DNA of 64,000 nt from Saccharothrix sp. NRRL B-16314 (lineage in GTDB: Bacteria > Actinomycetota > Actinomycetes > Mycobacteriales > Pseudonocardiaceae): positions 62,001 to 126,000 of the forward strand of contig NZ_JNXC01000011.1 of assembly GCF_000716595.1 (NCBI RefSeq), read 5' to 3'. Positions 42,667 to 51,256 of this stretch are shown here, one piece after another (the stretch's first letter is position 1; every line of letters begins with the position of its first letter). The notes below the pieces were generated by a model. It was not told where the DNA came from and searched no databases. It saw only the letters and a list, made by a program, of their open reading frames with translations. The position numbers and the translations under genes were made by a program.

Positions 42667-43401
42667 ATGAACGTTTGCCGCAGGTGTGGCGCGGGCCAAC
42701 GCGCCGACCTCCGTCACTGCACGACGTGCGGTGCGGACATGACGACCGGCTGGTCGGGGCCGGCCGACCGGCGGACCCGCTCCGGCGATCCGGGCCTCCC
42801 GATGCCGTTCGTGGTCACCGCCCTGGTCGTGGTCTCGATGATGATCGTGGTCACGGCCGTGCTCGGGGTGCGCTACGCGAACCGTCGAGTGGTCGGCATC
42901 GCGACGGCGGAGGAGGGTGGCGTCACCGCCTCCGCGGTGGCGCCGTCGACGACGGAAACGGCGACGAGTCACTCCACGACGACGACCACCATGCCGCCCG
43001 TCCCCACGCTCTCCCCCGACGAGTTCGCGCGCGAACTGCTGAACGCGCAGGTCGCCACCGACCGGGCGGCGGTCGAGTCCCTCGTGGACTGGTGGGTCCC
43101 CCAGCTGTCCTCGAAGCGGCTCGGGCTCGTGGTGCACGGGGTGCGGTTCACCCACGAGGAGATCTGGGCGGACTTCCGGCAGACCCGGAACCGGTACCCC
43201 ACCGCGCTGCTGCTGTCCTCCGCGGACTTCGTCAGCTTCGACAGCGACGACTTCTGGGTGACCGTGGTGCCCTACACCCACGCCTCCGGAGCGGAGGCGA
43301 ACAGGTGGTGCGACCGGGAGCGCATCGGCCCGGACGATTGCTTCGCCAAGCGCCTCACCCACACCGGCACGTCCGCCGGCACGACCGTGCTGCGCCGCTG
43401 A
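42667..43401 (+). CDS. Zinc-ribbon membrane-anchored protein of unknown function
   Basis: A 244-residue protein: an N-terminal zinc ribbon with Cys4, Cys7, Cys18 and Cys21, a transmembrane helix near 48-70 (FVVTALVVVSMMIVVTAVLG), a Ser/Thr-rich linker and an extracytoplasmic domain (about 115-240) with LVDWWVPQLSSKRLGLVVHG. The outer domain resembles a NTF2/SnoaL-like fold only vaguely; I assign no function. Topology implies a cytosolic zinc ribbon, typical of actinobacterial envelope proteins. Ribosome site weak. Convergent with the next gene. Confidence 0.75.
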   Translation: MNVCRRCGAGQRADLRHCTTCGADMTTGWSGPADRRTRSGDPGLPMPFVVTALVVVSMMIVVTAVLGVRYANRRVVGIATAEEGGVTASAVAPSTTETATSHSTTTTTMPPVPTLSPDEFARELLNAQVATDRAAVESLVDWWVPQLSSKRLGLVVHGVRFTHEEIWADFRQTRNRYPTALLLSSADFVSFDSDDFWVTVVPYTHASGAEANRWCDRERIGPDDCFAKRLTHTGTSAGTTVLRR

Positions 43402-43426
43402 CCCACCGACCCGCCGACCGGGCCGC

Positions 43427-44380
43427 TCAGGCGCCGCGCGCCACCGGTCGCCACCGGATCCCGTAGGCGAAGCCGGAACGCAGGTCCGCGAACGTGACGC
43501 GCACCTCGTGCACGGCGTCGACCGCCACCTCGTCGCCCACCACCTCCGGGTGGTCCGCCGCCCCCCGGACCAGGCTCACCGAGGTGGGCACGTGCTCGAC
43601 GGGGAACCGCACCCGCAACTCGAAGGACTCGCACCGGCGCTCCGGGCGGTAGAGGTAGTGCGACCGGATGCCGCCGGCGCCGCAAGCGCGGACGACCAGG
43701 CCGCACTCGTGCCGCTGACCTGCGGAGAGCGGCTGCGGGAGGCGCAGGTCGAGCAGGAGGCGGCCGTCCCGGACGCGCTGTTCGCCGATCACCTCGGCCC
43801 CGAAGAGCGAGACGGCCCGCAGGTCGGCCCCGTCACCGGCCGGCCCGAGCGCGGGCGGTGTGGCCGCCACCCGGACGTGGTCGCCGATGTCGCCCTCGGC
43901 CACGATCGTCCGCCGCTCCACGCACTCGGGCTCCGGCACGTCGAGGCGGACCAGGGCCTCCAGCCGCTCGACGTGCCAGTCGCCGTCCTCGCCTCCGGGC
44001 GGCGGCCCGGACCGGGCCACGGCGTTCTCCGCGAACAGGTCGATCGCCTCCTCGACACGTCGCCGGATCGTGCGGACGTCGCGGTGGAACTCGTCGGCGA
44101 GCGACCGCTCCCGATCTCCCAGGAACTTCCCGGCCACGTCGACGTCCAGCGCGAGTGCGCCGACGAACACCGCACGCAGGTCGAACGGCAGCCCTTCGCT
44201 CGAATCGCGCAACGTCGCGCGCACCTTCTCCCGGACGGCGGCGTGCGGGTCGGTCTCCTCGACGCCGCACAGCGCTCGCAGGGCCGGCCCGACCTCGTCC
44301 CCGAGGCGCACCGCCTGGACCCCGCGACCACGGCGGAGCCTGCGCAGGTCGGCCGCGAGTTCGGCCGGGGAGATCTCCAT
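43427..44380 (-). CDS. Hypothetical protein, actinobacterial type
   Basis: A 317-residue soluble protein. The start MEISPAELAADLRRLRRGRG and GPALRALCG resemble the N-terminus of small regulatory or DNA-binding-associated proteins of actinobacteria, followed by a helical part (FHRDVRTIRRRVEEAIDLFA) and a C-terminal beta-rich part with repeated EVRVTF/FELRVRFPV strands. No catalytic motif. GGAGAG before ATG 44380 chooses this start over a much longer frame. Function unknown; it lies 133 bases from the SARP-type regulator on the same strand, downstream of it. Confidence 0.65.
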   Translation of the reverse strand: MEISPAELAADLRRLRRGRGVQAVRLGDEVGPALRALCGVEETDPHAAVREKVRATLRDSSEGLPFDLRAVFVGALALDVDVAGKFLGDRERSLADEFHRDVRTIRRRVEEAIDLFAENAVARSGPPPGGEDGDWHVERLEALVRLDVPEPECVERRTIVAEGDIGDHVRVAATPPALGPAGDGADLRAVSLFGAEVIGEQRVRDGRLLLDLRLPQPLSAGQRHECGLVVRACGAGGIRSHYLYRPERRCESFELRVRFPVEHVPTSVSLVRGAADHPEVVGDEVAVDAVHEVRVTFADLRSGFAYGIRWRPVARGA

Positions 44381-44513
44381 GCGGCTCTCCGTCCGGGCCG
44401 GGTGATCGACGTCCACCGTGTCGCCCCGTCCCCCAGTGTCGGCGCGTCCGGCCGCACGCGCGCTGCCCTCACCCGATAGGGCTACGCGGAGCCCGTGGTC
44501 AGCGGGCGGACCG

Positions 44514-47231
44514 TCAGCGGGCGAACGACAGCTTGCGGGCCAGGTCGTCGGCGTCGGGGAGGCGCAGGTCGTGGTAGAGGCGCTGGGCGGCCTGCCAGTG
44601 TGGCCGGGCGGCGGTGGGGCCTTCGGACTGCTCCAGGACGTCACCGATCGCCCGGTGGCACAGGGCTTCCTGGTAGTGGTCGCCCAGACGCGCCGCCAGG
44701 GCCAGCCCGGCGCGGTACGACTCCAGGGCCTCGTCGGCACGACCCAGCTGCTGCGACGCGGTGCCAACGGTGTGGAGCGCGGCCGTGTGTGCCTTGGACG
44801 GCGCCGACGGGAACAACGTCAGGGCCTCGGTCGCGTGGCGTAACGCCTCCTCCGGCTGGTGCTTGCGCAGCAGCACGTTCGCCAGGTTGTTCTGGATGCT
44901 CGCCTGCGACCGGCGGTCACCCACCTCCCGCGCCACGTCCAGCGCCTCCAGGATCACCTCCTGCGCCCGGTCCAGCCGGTCGTCGGCCATCAGGCAGTAG
45001 CCGAGGTTCGCCAACGCCGCCAGCTCCAGGTGCCGGTCGCCCTCCGCCAACGCCGCCGCCCGCGTGCACGCCTCGACCGCCTCGTCGATCCGCCCCAGGT
45101 CCGCCAACGTCGAACCCAGCCGCAGCAGGAACGTCGCCTCGGCGTGCGCGTCGCCCAACGACCGCGCCGCGGCCAACCCGATGCGGCACAACGCCAGCCG
45201 GTCCATCCGGTTCCCCCGCCGGAAGTGGAACGCGTCCAGGCACAGCGCCAGCTGCCACGTCCGCTCCCGGTGCCCGCCGTTCACCGCCATGTCCAGCGCC
45301 AGCCCCAGGTTCGCCTCCTCCAGCGTGAACCAGTCCAACGCCGTCGCGTGCGACAGCAGCTCCGGGAACGAGGACGGCGGGTGCTCGGCGGGCCCGAACG
45401 GCCGGACGTGGTCGGACAGGTGCGCCCGCGCCCGGTCCGCGACGTGCAGGTAGTAGTCGAGCAGCCGGTGCGCCGCCAGCTCCACCTCCGACTCGGTGGC
45501 CGCCAGGTGGTGCGTGAACAGCCGCACCAGGTCGTGCCGCGAGTACCGGTCGGGCGTCGACTCGTGCAACAGGTTCGCGTACGCCAGGGTCCGCAGGTGC
45601 GTCCGGGCGCTGACCACGTTGATGTCCAGCAACGCCGCCGCCGTGTAGCTGTCCAGGTCCGTCCCGGGGTGCAGCCCGAGCCGCCGGAACAGCCGCGCCG
45701 CGCCCTCGGGCAGTTCCCGGTAGCTCACCGCCAACGCCGCGTGCACCCCGCGCCCCGCCTCCGGCAGCGACAACGCGGACAGCCGGCCCTGCTCGTCGCG
45801 CAGCTCGTCCACGAGCGACTGGATCGTCCACCGCGGCCGTGACGCCAGCCGTGCGCCCGCGATCCGCAACGCCAGCGGCAGCCGGTCGCACTGCTCCACC
45901 AGCTCGGCCACCGCGTCCGGCTCCTGCTCGATCCGCTGACGCCCGAGCAGTGCGGCCAGCAGGTCTTCCGCACTCGACTCCGGCAACGTCGGCACGTGCA
46001 GCGACGACGCGCCCTCCGTCACCACCAGGTCGTCCAGGCGGTGCCGGCTCGTCACCAGCACCAGGCACCGCGACGACCCGGGCAGCAACGGCCGCACCTG
46101 CTCGGCCGACCGGGCGTTGTCGAGGAACACCAGCACCCGGCGCCCGGCCAGCAGCGACCGGTACTGCGAGGCCTGGTCCTCCAGGCTCACCGCGATCTCC
46201 GAGTCGGTCAGCCCCAGCGCCCGCAGGAACCCGATCAACGCCGTCCGCGGGTCCAGCGGCTCGGTCTCGTCGAACCCGCGCAGGTTCACGAACAGCTGCC
46301 CGTCCGGGAAGTCGCCGGCCACCCGGTGCGCCCAGCGCAGCGCCAACGCCGTCTTGCCCACCCCGGCGGGACCGACCAGCAGCCCGATCGCCGAGTCCTG
46401 CCCGCTCAGGCTCTCACCGAGGTCCGACAGTTCCGACTCACGCCCGACGAACCCGCGGTGCTCACGCGGCAGCTGCGCGGGCGCGCGACCCACCGGCGCG
46501 GACGGCGCGGTGTCCCCCGCCAGCACGGTCCGGTACGCGTCCCGCAGCTCCGGCCCCGGGTCGACGCCCAGCTCCTCGGCCAGCCGTTCCCGCGTGCGGT
46601 GGAACAGCGCCAGCGCCTCGGCCTGCCGCCCGGTCCAGTGCAGCGCCAGCACCAGCCGCGACACCAGCGCCTCGCGCAACGGGTTCGCGTCCACCGCGTC
46701 CCGCAGCCCCGTCACCGCCTCGTCCGCCCGGTCCAGCCGCGACAGCCTGGTCGCCAGCTCCTGCACGGCCACCAGCCGCAGCTCCTCCAGCCGCGCCGAC
46801 ACCGCCTCGCGCAGGTGGTCGCCCGGCACGTCCGCGAGCACCGGCCCGCGCCACAGCGCCAACGCGTCCCGCAGCAGCTCGACCGCCGCGTCGTCCGCCG
46901 CGTCACGTGCGGTCGCCAGCAGGTCCTCGAACCGGAACACGTCGACGGCGTCGCGCTCACCGGTCAGCACGTAGCCGGGCGCACGGGTGACGAGCGCGAC
47001 ACCACCGGTCAGGACCTTGCGCAGCTGGGCGATATGTCCTTGGAGGGCGGCTTTCGCCTGCGGCGGCGGTGAGCCGTCCCACACCAGGTCGAGGAGCCGG
47101 TCGCCGGACACCACCCGGTTGAGTTCGAGGGCGAGCGCGGCGAGCACCGTCCGCCGCTTGGCCGCACCCAGCCGAACCGCATCCCCACCTGCGTAAACCA
47201 GCTCAACGGGGCCGAGCAGGTTCACCCGCAT
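44514..47231 (-). CDS. AfsR/SARP family regulator with NB-ARC ATPase and TPR
   Basis: A 905-residue AfsR-type regulator. OmpR-like winged helix with LGAAKRRTVLAALALELNRV (residues 1-90), bacterial transcriptional activation domain (95-240), NB-ARC ATPase with Walker A GPAGVGKT (287-294) and VLVFLDNARSAEQV, and TPR repeats (about 590-880). AfsR homologues integrate signals and activate via direct repeats spaced 11 bp. AAAGGG before ATG 47231 fixes the start. Divergent from the PE-like/PPE/EspG cassette; three 11-bp-spaced CGTTGG boxes lie between them. Function in this organism is inferred from the layout. Confidence 0.93.
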   Translation of the reverse strand: MRVNLLGPVELVYAGGDAVRLGAAKRRTVLAALALELNRVVSGDRLLDLVWDGSPPPQAKAALQGHIAQLRKVLTGGVALVTRAPGYVLTGERDAVDVFRFEDLLATARDAADDAAVELLRDALALWRGPVLADVPGDHLREAVSARLEELRLVAVQELATRLSRLDRADEAVTGLRDAVDANPLREALVSRLVLALHWTGRQAEALALFHRTRERLAEELGVDPGPELRDAYRTVLAGDTAPSAPVGRAPAQLPREHRGFVGRESELSDLGESLSGQDSAIGLLVGPAGVGKTALALRWAHRVAGDFPDGQLFVNLRGFDETEPLDPRTALIGFLRALGLTDSEIAVSLEDQASQYRSLLAGRRVLVFLDNARSAEQVRPLLPGSSRCLVLVTSRHRLDDLVVTEGASSLHVPTLPESSAEDLLAALLGRQRIEQEPDAVAELVEQCDRLPLALRIAGARLASRPRWTIQSLVDELRDEQGRLSALSLPEAGRGVHAALAVSYRELPEGAARLFRRLGLHPGTDLDSYTAAALLDINVVSARTHLRTLAYANLLHESTPDRYSRHDLVRLFTHHLAATESEVELAAHRLLDYYLHVADRARAHLSDHVRPFGPAEHPPSSFPELLSHATALDWFTLEEANLGLALDMAVNGGHRERTWQLALCLDAFHFRRGNRMDRLALCRIGLAAARSLGDAHAEATFLLRLGSTLADLGRIDEAVEACTRAAALAEGDRHLELAALANLGYCLMADDRLDRAQEVILEALDVAREVGDRRSQASIQNNLANVLLRKHQPEEALRHATEALTLFPSAPSKAHTAALHTVGTASQQLGRADEALESYRAGLALAARLGDHYQEALCHRAIGDVLEQSEGPTAARPHWQAAQRLYHDLRLPDADDLARKLSFAR

Positions 47232-47316
47232 CTGAAGCCCTTTCGGCGTTGTCACCGTGTAGTCGCAGAGTTTCCCACAGTGCTGGGCCTGGTCCGGAGG
47301 CCTGCGCGGGAGGTCA

Positions 47317-47344
47317 CGTTGGGGCGGCGTTGGCCGGGCGTTGG
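47317..47344 (+). promoter_or_regulatory. Three CGTTGG direct repeats at 11-bp spacing (SARP box)
   Basis: CGTTGG occurs at 47317-47322, 47328-47333 and 47339-47344, exactly 11 bases apart. SARP/AfsR DNA-binding domains recognise direct repeats with this spacing. The site lies between the SARP-type gene and the type VII substrate cassette. No good TANNNT hexamer follows at the usual 8-base distance, which weakens the case. Confidence 0.55.
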
Positions 47345-47351
47345 AGGACAC

Positions 47352-47388
47352 CGCGAAGGTGGGTGCCGTCCATCAGGCCGCCTTCGCG
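47352..47388 (+). promoter_or_regulatory. 5' leader hairpin before the PE-like gene
   Basis: CGCGAAGG (47352-47359) pairs with CCTTCGCG (47381-47388), extended inward by one G-U and two G-C pairs; its right arm adjoins the GAGGG ribosome site of the PE-like gene. It may influence translation of the cassette. Confidence 0.45.
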
Positions 47389-47398
47389 AGGGATACCG

Positions 47399-47815
47399 AT
47401 GTACATCGCCGAAACCGGGGATGCAGTGGCCCCGCCCCAGGACGTCCCGACCGTGAACGGTCAGGTCGTGGCACTCCAGGAAACCGTGAACAGCGGCCAG
47501 GTGTCGCTCGACCCCGTCACCGGCGAAGAGCTGCGCAAGATGCTCGTCGAGCAGATGGACCTGGTCGACTCGTGGCTGGAGCGCGCCGGCCGGCTGGCCC
47601 GTCCCGCGCCGCTGGGCGCCAACCCCGTCGGCGACCGGATGGCGCACAAGTTCGAGGCACGCGCGGACGGCGACCCGCGCTCGTTCGTCGCCGTGATGAC
47701 CGCCTACCGCGAGGTCTTGCAGCAGACGCACGATTCCGTGCAGTCCGCGATCCGCAACTTCATCGCCATCGACGAGGAGCACGGCTCCGAGTTCGTCCGG
47801 CTGAGCGCGAACTGA
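47399..47815 (+). CDS. PE-like/Esx-like type VII secretion partner protein
   Basis: A 138-residue helical protein: flexible start (MYIAETGDAVAPPQDVPTVN), a helix-turn with VDSWLERAG (WxE in place of WxG) near 58-66, and a second long helix with VMTAYREVLQQTHDSVQSAI. Size, helical hairpin shape and position directly before PPE and EspG genes suggest the PE/Esx-like partner of the PPE protein. There is no signal peptide, as expected for type VII substrates. GAGGG at good spacing supports ATG 47399. It has no classic YxxxD/E tail, so identification rests on context. Confidence 0.65.
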   Translation: MYIAETGDAVAPPQDVPTVNGQVVALQETVNSGQVSLDPVTGEELRKMLVEQMDLVDSWLERAGRLARPAPLGANPVGDRMAHKFEARADGDPRSFVAVMTAYREVLQQTHDSVQSAIRNFIAIDEEHGSEFVRLSAN

Positions 47816-47829
47816 GAGGGGCGTCGACG

Positions 47830-49512
47830 ATGGCGGAGCAGGGACAGCGGACGCACCTGGAGCGGTTGCGCGAGCAGGACGTCGACCTGGTGCTGACCGA
47901 CGCGCAGAACTGGGCGTCCCGGTCGCACCGCGAGCTGTACGAGGCGGTGCACAACAACAACGACCCCGGCCAGACCGGCGAGATCGGCTCGGAGTGGGGC
48001 CAGTTCGGCACCGAGCTCACCGAGTCCGCGCGGCTCATCAACGAGCGGGTCGCGGTCAGCGAGGCCGGGTGGACCGGCGCGGCGGCGGACGCGGCGCGGC
48101 TCGCGATCAAGGGCTTGGCCGACTGGGTGACGCACACCGCCGAGACCGCGGTCGAGGTCGGCAAGCGGGTGCAGGACCAGAGCCAGATCATGGAGAACGC
48201 GCGGGCGAGCATGCCCGAGCCGGTCGAGTTCGACTGGAACCAGGCCACAGGGACGTTCGCGGCGGGCGGCATCGTCGGGTTGGCGTCGTCCGCCACCGAC
48301 ATGCAGGCCGCCAACGACAAGGCGCGGGCCATGCACGAGCACGCCGTGACGGTCATGAGCACGATGGAGAACGAGTCGCGTGCGGTCGACCAGACCACGC
48401 CGCGGTTCACCGCGCCGTTCAACCCCGTCACCGGTCGGACCGAGGAGCCGCCGGCGATGCTGATGCGGGCTCTGGCCGTGGAAGGCGTGAGCGGCGCGAG
48501 TGGTGGCGCCGTCGCCGGTGTCGTCGAGGCCGGCAGCACCACGCCCGCGAGCTTCGCGGCCACGTCGCAGCAACTCCGGCAGGCCGAGATGGCGCAGCCG
48601 ACGTCGTCCGCGCAGGCGGGCTCGTACTCGCCGTCGGGTACGGCCACTGCTTCGGCCCCCGCCGCTTACACCGCCCCGTCCGCCTACACGGGTCCGGCCG
48701 GTTCGTACGCCGGACCGTCCGGTTCGTACGCGGCCGGTGGCGTCGGGGCGTACGCGAGCGGCAGCCCCGCGTCCCCCGGCATGGCGCCGAGTCCGGCGAT
48801 GTACCGGCCCGAGGGCACCACGGCTGCCGCGGCGGCGGCCCAGGTCCCGGTGGCCAACCCGTACACGCCACCGGCCGGCTCGACCTACACGCCGTCCGGC
48901 GGCAGCCCCGGCTACACCCCTCCCGGCAGCGGTTACGTGCCGCCGTACCAGCCCGCCGACCGGAACGCCGTGCCGCGCCAGGGCGGTGGCACCCTCCCTC
49001 CGGGCGTGAAGCCGCCGACCTACATCCCGGCCGGCGCACCCGGCACGCCACCGTTGCCCAACAGCGGTGTCAACAGCGGCGGCGGTACCAGCACTGGCGG
49101 CGGCGCGGGCCGGATGCCGGTGGGCGGTATGCCTCCGGGCGGTTTCGGCGGCGCTCCCGGTTTCGGCGGTGGTCCCGGCTTCGGTCCGACGGGCTCCGGT
49201 GGCGCGGGCGGCACCGGTGGGTCGATGGCCGCGGGTGGTTCGACGGGCGCGGTCGGCGGACCGGGTGCTCCCGGCGCCCGTGGCGCGATGCCGGTCGGCG
49301 GGTTCGGCCCCGGTGGCGCGGGTGCGTCCGGGATGCCGATGGCCGGCGCACCGGCGGGCGCACCGGCCGGTGGCCAGCAGGGTGAGGACAAGGAGCACCG
49401 GACCGCCGCGTACCTCCGCGGTGAGGACATCTTCGAGGTGCCGGGCGAGAACCTGCCGCCGTCGGTGATCGGTGGCGCGAAGTCGCGCAAGAAGGGCGGC
49501 GACCAGCCGTGA
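47830..49512 (+). CDS. PPE-type domain protein with Gly/Pro/Ala-rich C-terminus
   Basis: A 560-residue protein. The first 190 residues are the helical PPE/WXG-like domain: NWASRSHRELYEAVHNNNDP, SARLINERVAVSEAGWTGAA (WTG) and KRVQDQSQIMENARASMPEP. Then a low-complexity part follows: SYSPSGTATASAP, repeated YAGPSGSY-like units, and long GG-rich runs (FGGGPGFGP) to about residue 530, ending in a charged tail (EDKEHRTAAYLRGEDIFEVP). Such proteins are exported by ESX systems with a PE-like partner and an EspG chaperone. Start ATG 47830 follows GAGAGGGG. It overlaps the EspG gene by 4 bases. Confidence 0.82.
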   Translation: MAEQGQRTHLERLREQDVDLVLTDAQNWASRSHRELYEAVHNNNDPGQTGEIGSEWGQFGTELTESARLINERVAVSEAGWTGAAADAARLAIKGLADWVTHTAETAVEVGKRVQDQSQIMENARASMPEPVEFDWNQATGTFAAGGIVGLASSATDMQAANDKARAMHEHAVTVMSTMENESRAVDQTTPRFTAPFNPVTGRTEEPPAMLMRALAVEGVSGASGGAVAGVVEAGSTTPASFAATSQQLRQAEMAQPTSSAQAGSYSPSGTATASAPAAYTAPSAYTGPAGSYAGPSGSYAAGGVGAYASGSPASPGMAPSPAMYRPEGTTAAAAAAQVPVANPYTPPAGSTYTPSGGSPGYTPPGSGYVPPYQPADRNAVPRQGGGTLPPGVKPPTYIPAGAPGTPPLPNSGVNSGGGTSTGGGAGRMPVGGMPPGGFGGAPGFGGGPGFGPTGSGGAGGTGGSMAAGGSTGAVGGPGAPGARGAMPVGGFGPGGAGASGMPMAGAPAGAPAGGQQGEDKEHRTAAYLRGEDIFEVPGENLPPSVIGGAKSRKKGGDQP

Positions 49513-50264
49513 TCGAGCCCGAGTTCCTGCTCACGCCGCGGCAGCTCGACGTGCTGTGGCACGACCTCGACCTCGGCCGGCTGCCGTACCCGCTGGACGT
49601 GCCGAGCCAAGGCGCCACGGAGGAGGAGCGCCGGCGGCTGCGGGAGGAGGTGCTCGCGGAGTACGGCGAGCCCGACCCCCGGCTGGTGGCGCTGCTCCGG
49701 CTGCTCGGTGACCACGAGGTGGCGGTGGACGCGGTCGCCCACATCGACCGCGCGGTGCGGGCGGTGGCCGTGTCCGACGGCGAGCGGGCCGCGTTGGCGC
49801 TGATCGACAGCGGTTCGGTCGGTGTGCTGGAGATCCGGCCCACCGCGCTGGCCCGGTCGATCGTGGACGTGCTGCCGGACGGGTCGGCGGGGCCGGGGAG
49901 CGCGTTGTCGCTGCGGATGGAGACGTTGACCGCGGCGGCGCAGGACGAGCCGGAGGACGACGAGGACGACCCGTGGGGCGGCGGGGAGCTGGACGAGCGG
50001 GAGGCGTTGCAGAAGGCCGGGCTGTCGCGCGAGGACGCGACGGCGGTCAGCGAGCTGGCCGGCAACCGGGTCGCCGGTGGCCAGTTCGGCGTCACCGTCG
50101 GCTCCGGCTACCGGCGGGACCGGGCGGGCACGCTGATCACGTGGTTCGACACCCACCAGGGCCGCTACCTGATGGTGCACGAGAACGGCTGGCTCAGCCT
50201 CGCGCCGACCGACAACGACCGCATCGCCACCCGGATCGCCTCGGTCCTCTCCTCCGCAACCTGA
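49509..50264 (+). CDS. espG: ESX secretion-associated EspG-like chaperone
   Basis: A 251-residue cytosolic protein of the EspG family: PEFLLTPRQLDVLWHDLDLG at the start, DRAVRAVAVSDGERAALALI in the middle, GRYLMVHENGWLSLAPTDND at the end. EspG proteins bind the tip of PE/PPE dimers and deliver them to the ESX machine. GTG 49509 overlaps the PPE stop (GTGA), so the chaperone is coupled to its substrate. No EccB/C/D/E genes lie in the window, so the secretion machine must be elsewhere. An acidic insert (DEPEDDEDDPW) is unusual. Repeat array D follows 9 bases downstream. Confidence 0.85.
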   Translation: MIEPEFLLTPRQLDVLWHDLDLGRLPYPLDVPSQGATEEERRRLREEVLAEYGEPDPRLVALLRLLGDHEVAVDAVAHIDRAVRAVAVSDGERAALALIDSGSVGVLEIRPTALARSIVDVLPDGSAGPGSALSLRMETLTAAAQDEPEDDEDDPWGGGELDEREALQKAGLSREDATAVSELAGNRVAGGQFGVTVGSGYRRDRAGTLITWFDTHQGRYLMVHENGWLSLAPTDNDRIATRIASVLSSAT

Positions 50265-50272
50265 CCCCCTCC

Positions 50273-50354
50273 GAGAGTCCTACGTTCAGAACGCGTGAGT
50301 CCTACCTCCAGAACACCCGTCTCCTACGTTCAGAACCCCCGAATTCAACGCTCA
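50273..50354 (+). repeat. Intergenic repeat array D (4 units, partly degenerate)
   Basis: GAGAGTCCTACGTTC (50273-50287), GTGAGTCCTACCTCC (50295-50309), CCGTCTCCTACGTTC (50317-50331) and the closing unit GAATTCAACGCTCA (50341-50354). Period 22. This array has the most mismatches of the five. The stop codon of the imine-reductase-like gene (50352-50354) is inside the closing unit. Confidence 0.88.
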
Positions 50355-51218
50355 GGACGCCGGGGACGACCGGAACCGCTCGACCAGCCGCGAGTAGCTG
50401 TCGTCCCCGTGCCCGTCCTCGACCACCGCGCGCACCATCCGCAACGTGTACGACGGGAACTCGTCGTCGATCCCCCGGTCACGGCTCTCCCGCACGAGGT
50501 CCGCCACGGCGGGCAGGTGGTGCTTCAACGCCCCGAACGGCACCGCGTACTCGCCCCGGTCCACCTCGCCCGCCAACGACGGCAGGTACGCGAGCAGCCC
50601 GCTCAACGACGCCCCAGCGTGCTCCAGGAACCGCTTCACCTCGACGCCCTCGCTCGCCAGCAACGCCGACGCGTGCAGGAACCCGTTGAGCGTGCCCCAC
50701 ATCGTGTCGTTCACGGCCAACCCGAACAGCGCGGGCGTCCCCGGGTCGTCACCGAGGTAGGTCCCACGCCCGCCCAGCAACGACAGCACCTCGCGATGAC
50801 GCCCGTACGCCGCCTCGTCACCGCCGTAGAACACGACCGAGTCCGCGTGCCCGATCGCCGGCGCGATGGTCATGATCTGGCCGTGCACGTACGAGCCGCC
50901 GCGCTCGGCCACCCACGCCGCCACGTCACGCGCCTCGCCGGACGTCCCGTCGGTCAGGTTGACCACCGCACGTCCGTCCAGTGATCCCGCCGACGCCAGG
51001 ATCGCGCGCACGGCATCGTTCCCCTTGACGTTCACCACCACCAGGTCGCTCGCCGCGACGGCCTCCGGCACGGAACCCGCGCTCACCGCGCCCTCCGCCA
51101 CCAACCCGTCGGCCTTGCCCGCCGTGCGGTTCCACACCGTGGTCCGCTGCCCACCCGCCAGGAACGCGGCTGCCAGCGCGGACCCCATCTCTCCCAGACC
51201 CAGCACAGTCACAGTCAT
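50352..51218 (-). CDS. NAD(P)-dependent imine-reductase-like dehydrogenase
   Basis: A 288-residue beta-hydroxyacid-dehydrogenase/imine-reductase family enzyme. VTVLGLGEMGSALAAAFLAG (3-22) with GLGxMG and the following TTVWNRTAGK give the NADP-preferring IRED fingerprint; the C-terminal dimer helices contain LAVNDTMWGTLNGFLHASAL. IREDs lack the catalytic Lys of 6-phosphogluconate-type enzymes; none is obvious here. Physiological substrate unknown. The promoter has a MerR-type 19-base spacer with a TAGCGT hexamer seven bases from the ATG, so it is probably leaderless and induced by a MerR protein encoded elsewhere. Confidence 0.88.
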   Translation of the reverse strand: MTVTVLGLGEMGSALAAAFLAGGQRTTVWNRTAGKADGLVAEGAVSAGSVPEAVAASDLVVVNVKGNDAVRAILASAGSLDGRAVVNLTDGTSGEARDVAAWVAERGGSYVHGQIMTIAPAIGHADSVVFYGGDEAAYGRHREVLSLLGGRGTYLGDDPGTPALFGLAVNDTMWGTLNGFLHASALLASEGVEVKRFLEHAGASLSGLLAYLPSLAGEVDRGEYAVPFGALKHHLPAVADLVRESRDRGIDDEFPSYTLRMVRAVVEDGHGDDSYSRLVERFRSSPAS

Positions 51219-51225
51219 GGCACCG

Positions 51226-51256
51226 ACGCTAAAACCTCAGGTTTACTAGAGGTCAA
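51226..51256 (-). promoter_or_regulatory. MerR/SoxR-type promoter and operator of the imine-reductase-like gene
   Basis: On the minus strand TTGACC (51256-51251), 19 bases, TAGCGT (51231-51226). ACCTC and GAGGT (51253-51249 and 51238-51234) form an inverted repeat across the spacer; AAACCTCAGGTTT (51232-51244 on the plus strand) is a further palindrome. This is the geometry of MerR-activated promoters. Confidence 0.7.

Noticed and set aside
48700..49380. Low-complexity repeats suggesting a collagen-like or antifreeze gene
   Set aside because: The frame is continuous with the PPE domain, so it is the C-terminal part of that protein.
44500..50264. Secondary-metabolite cluster suggested by the SARP-type regulator
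   Set aside because: No polyketide, peptide synthetase, terpene or tailoring genes lie nearby; the divergent genes are type VII secretion components.
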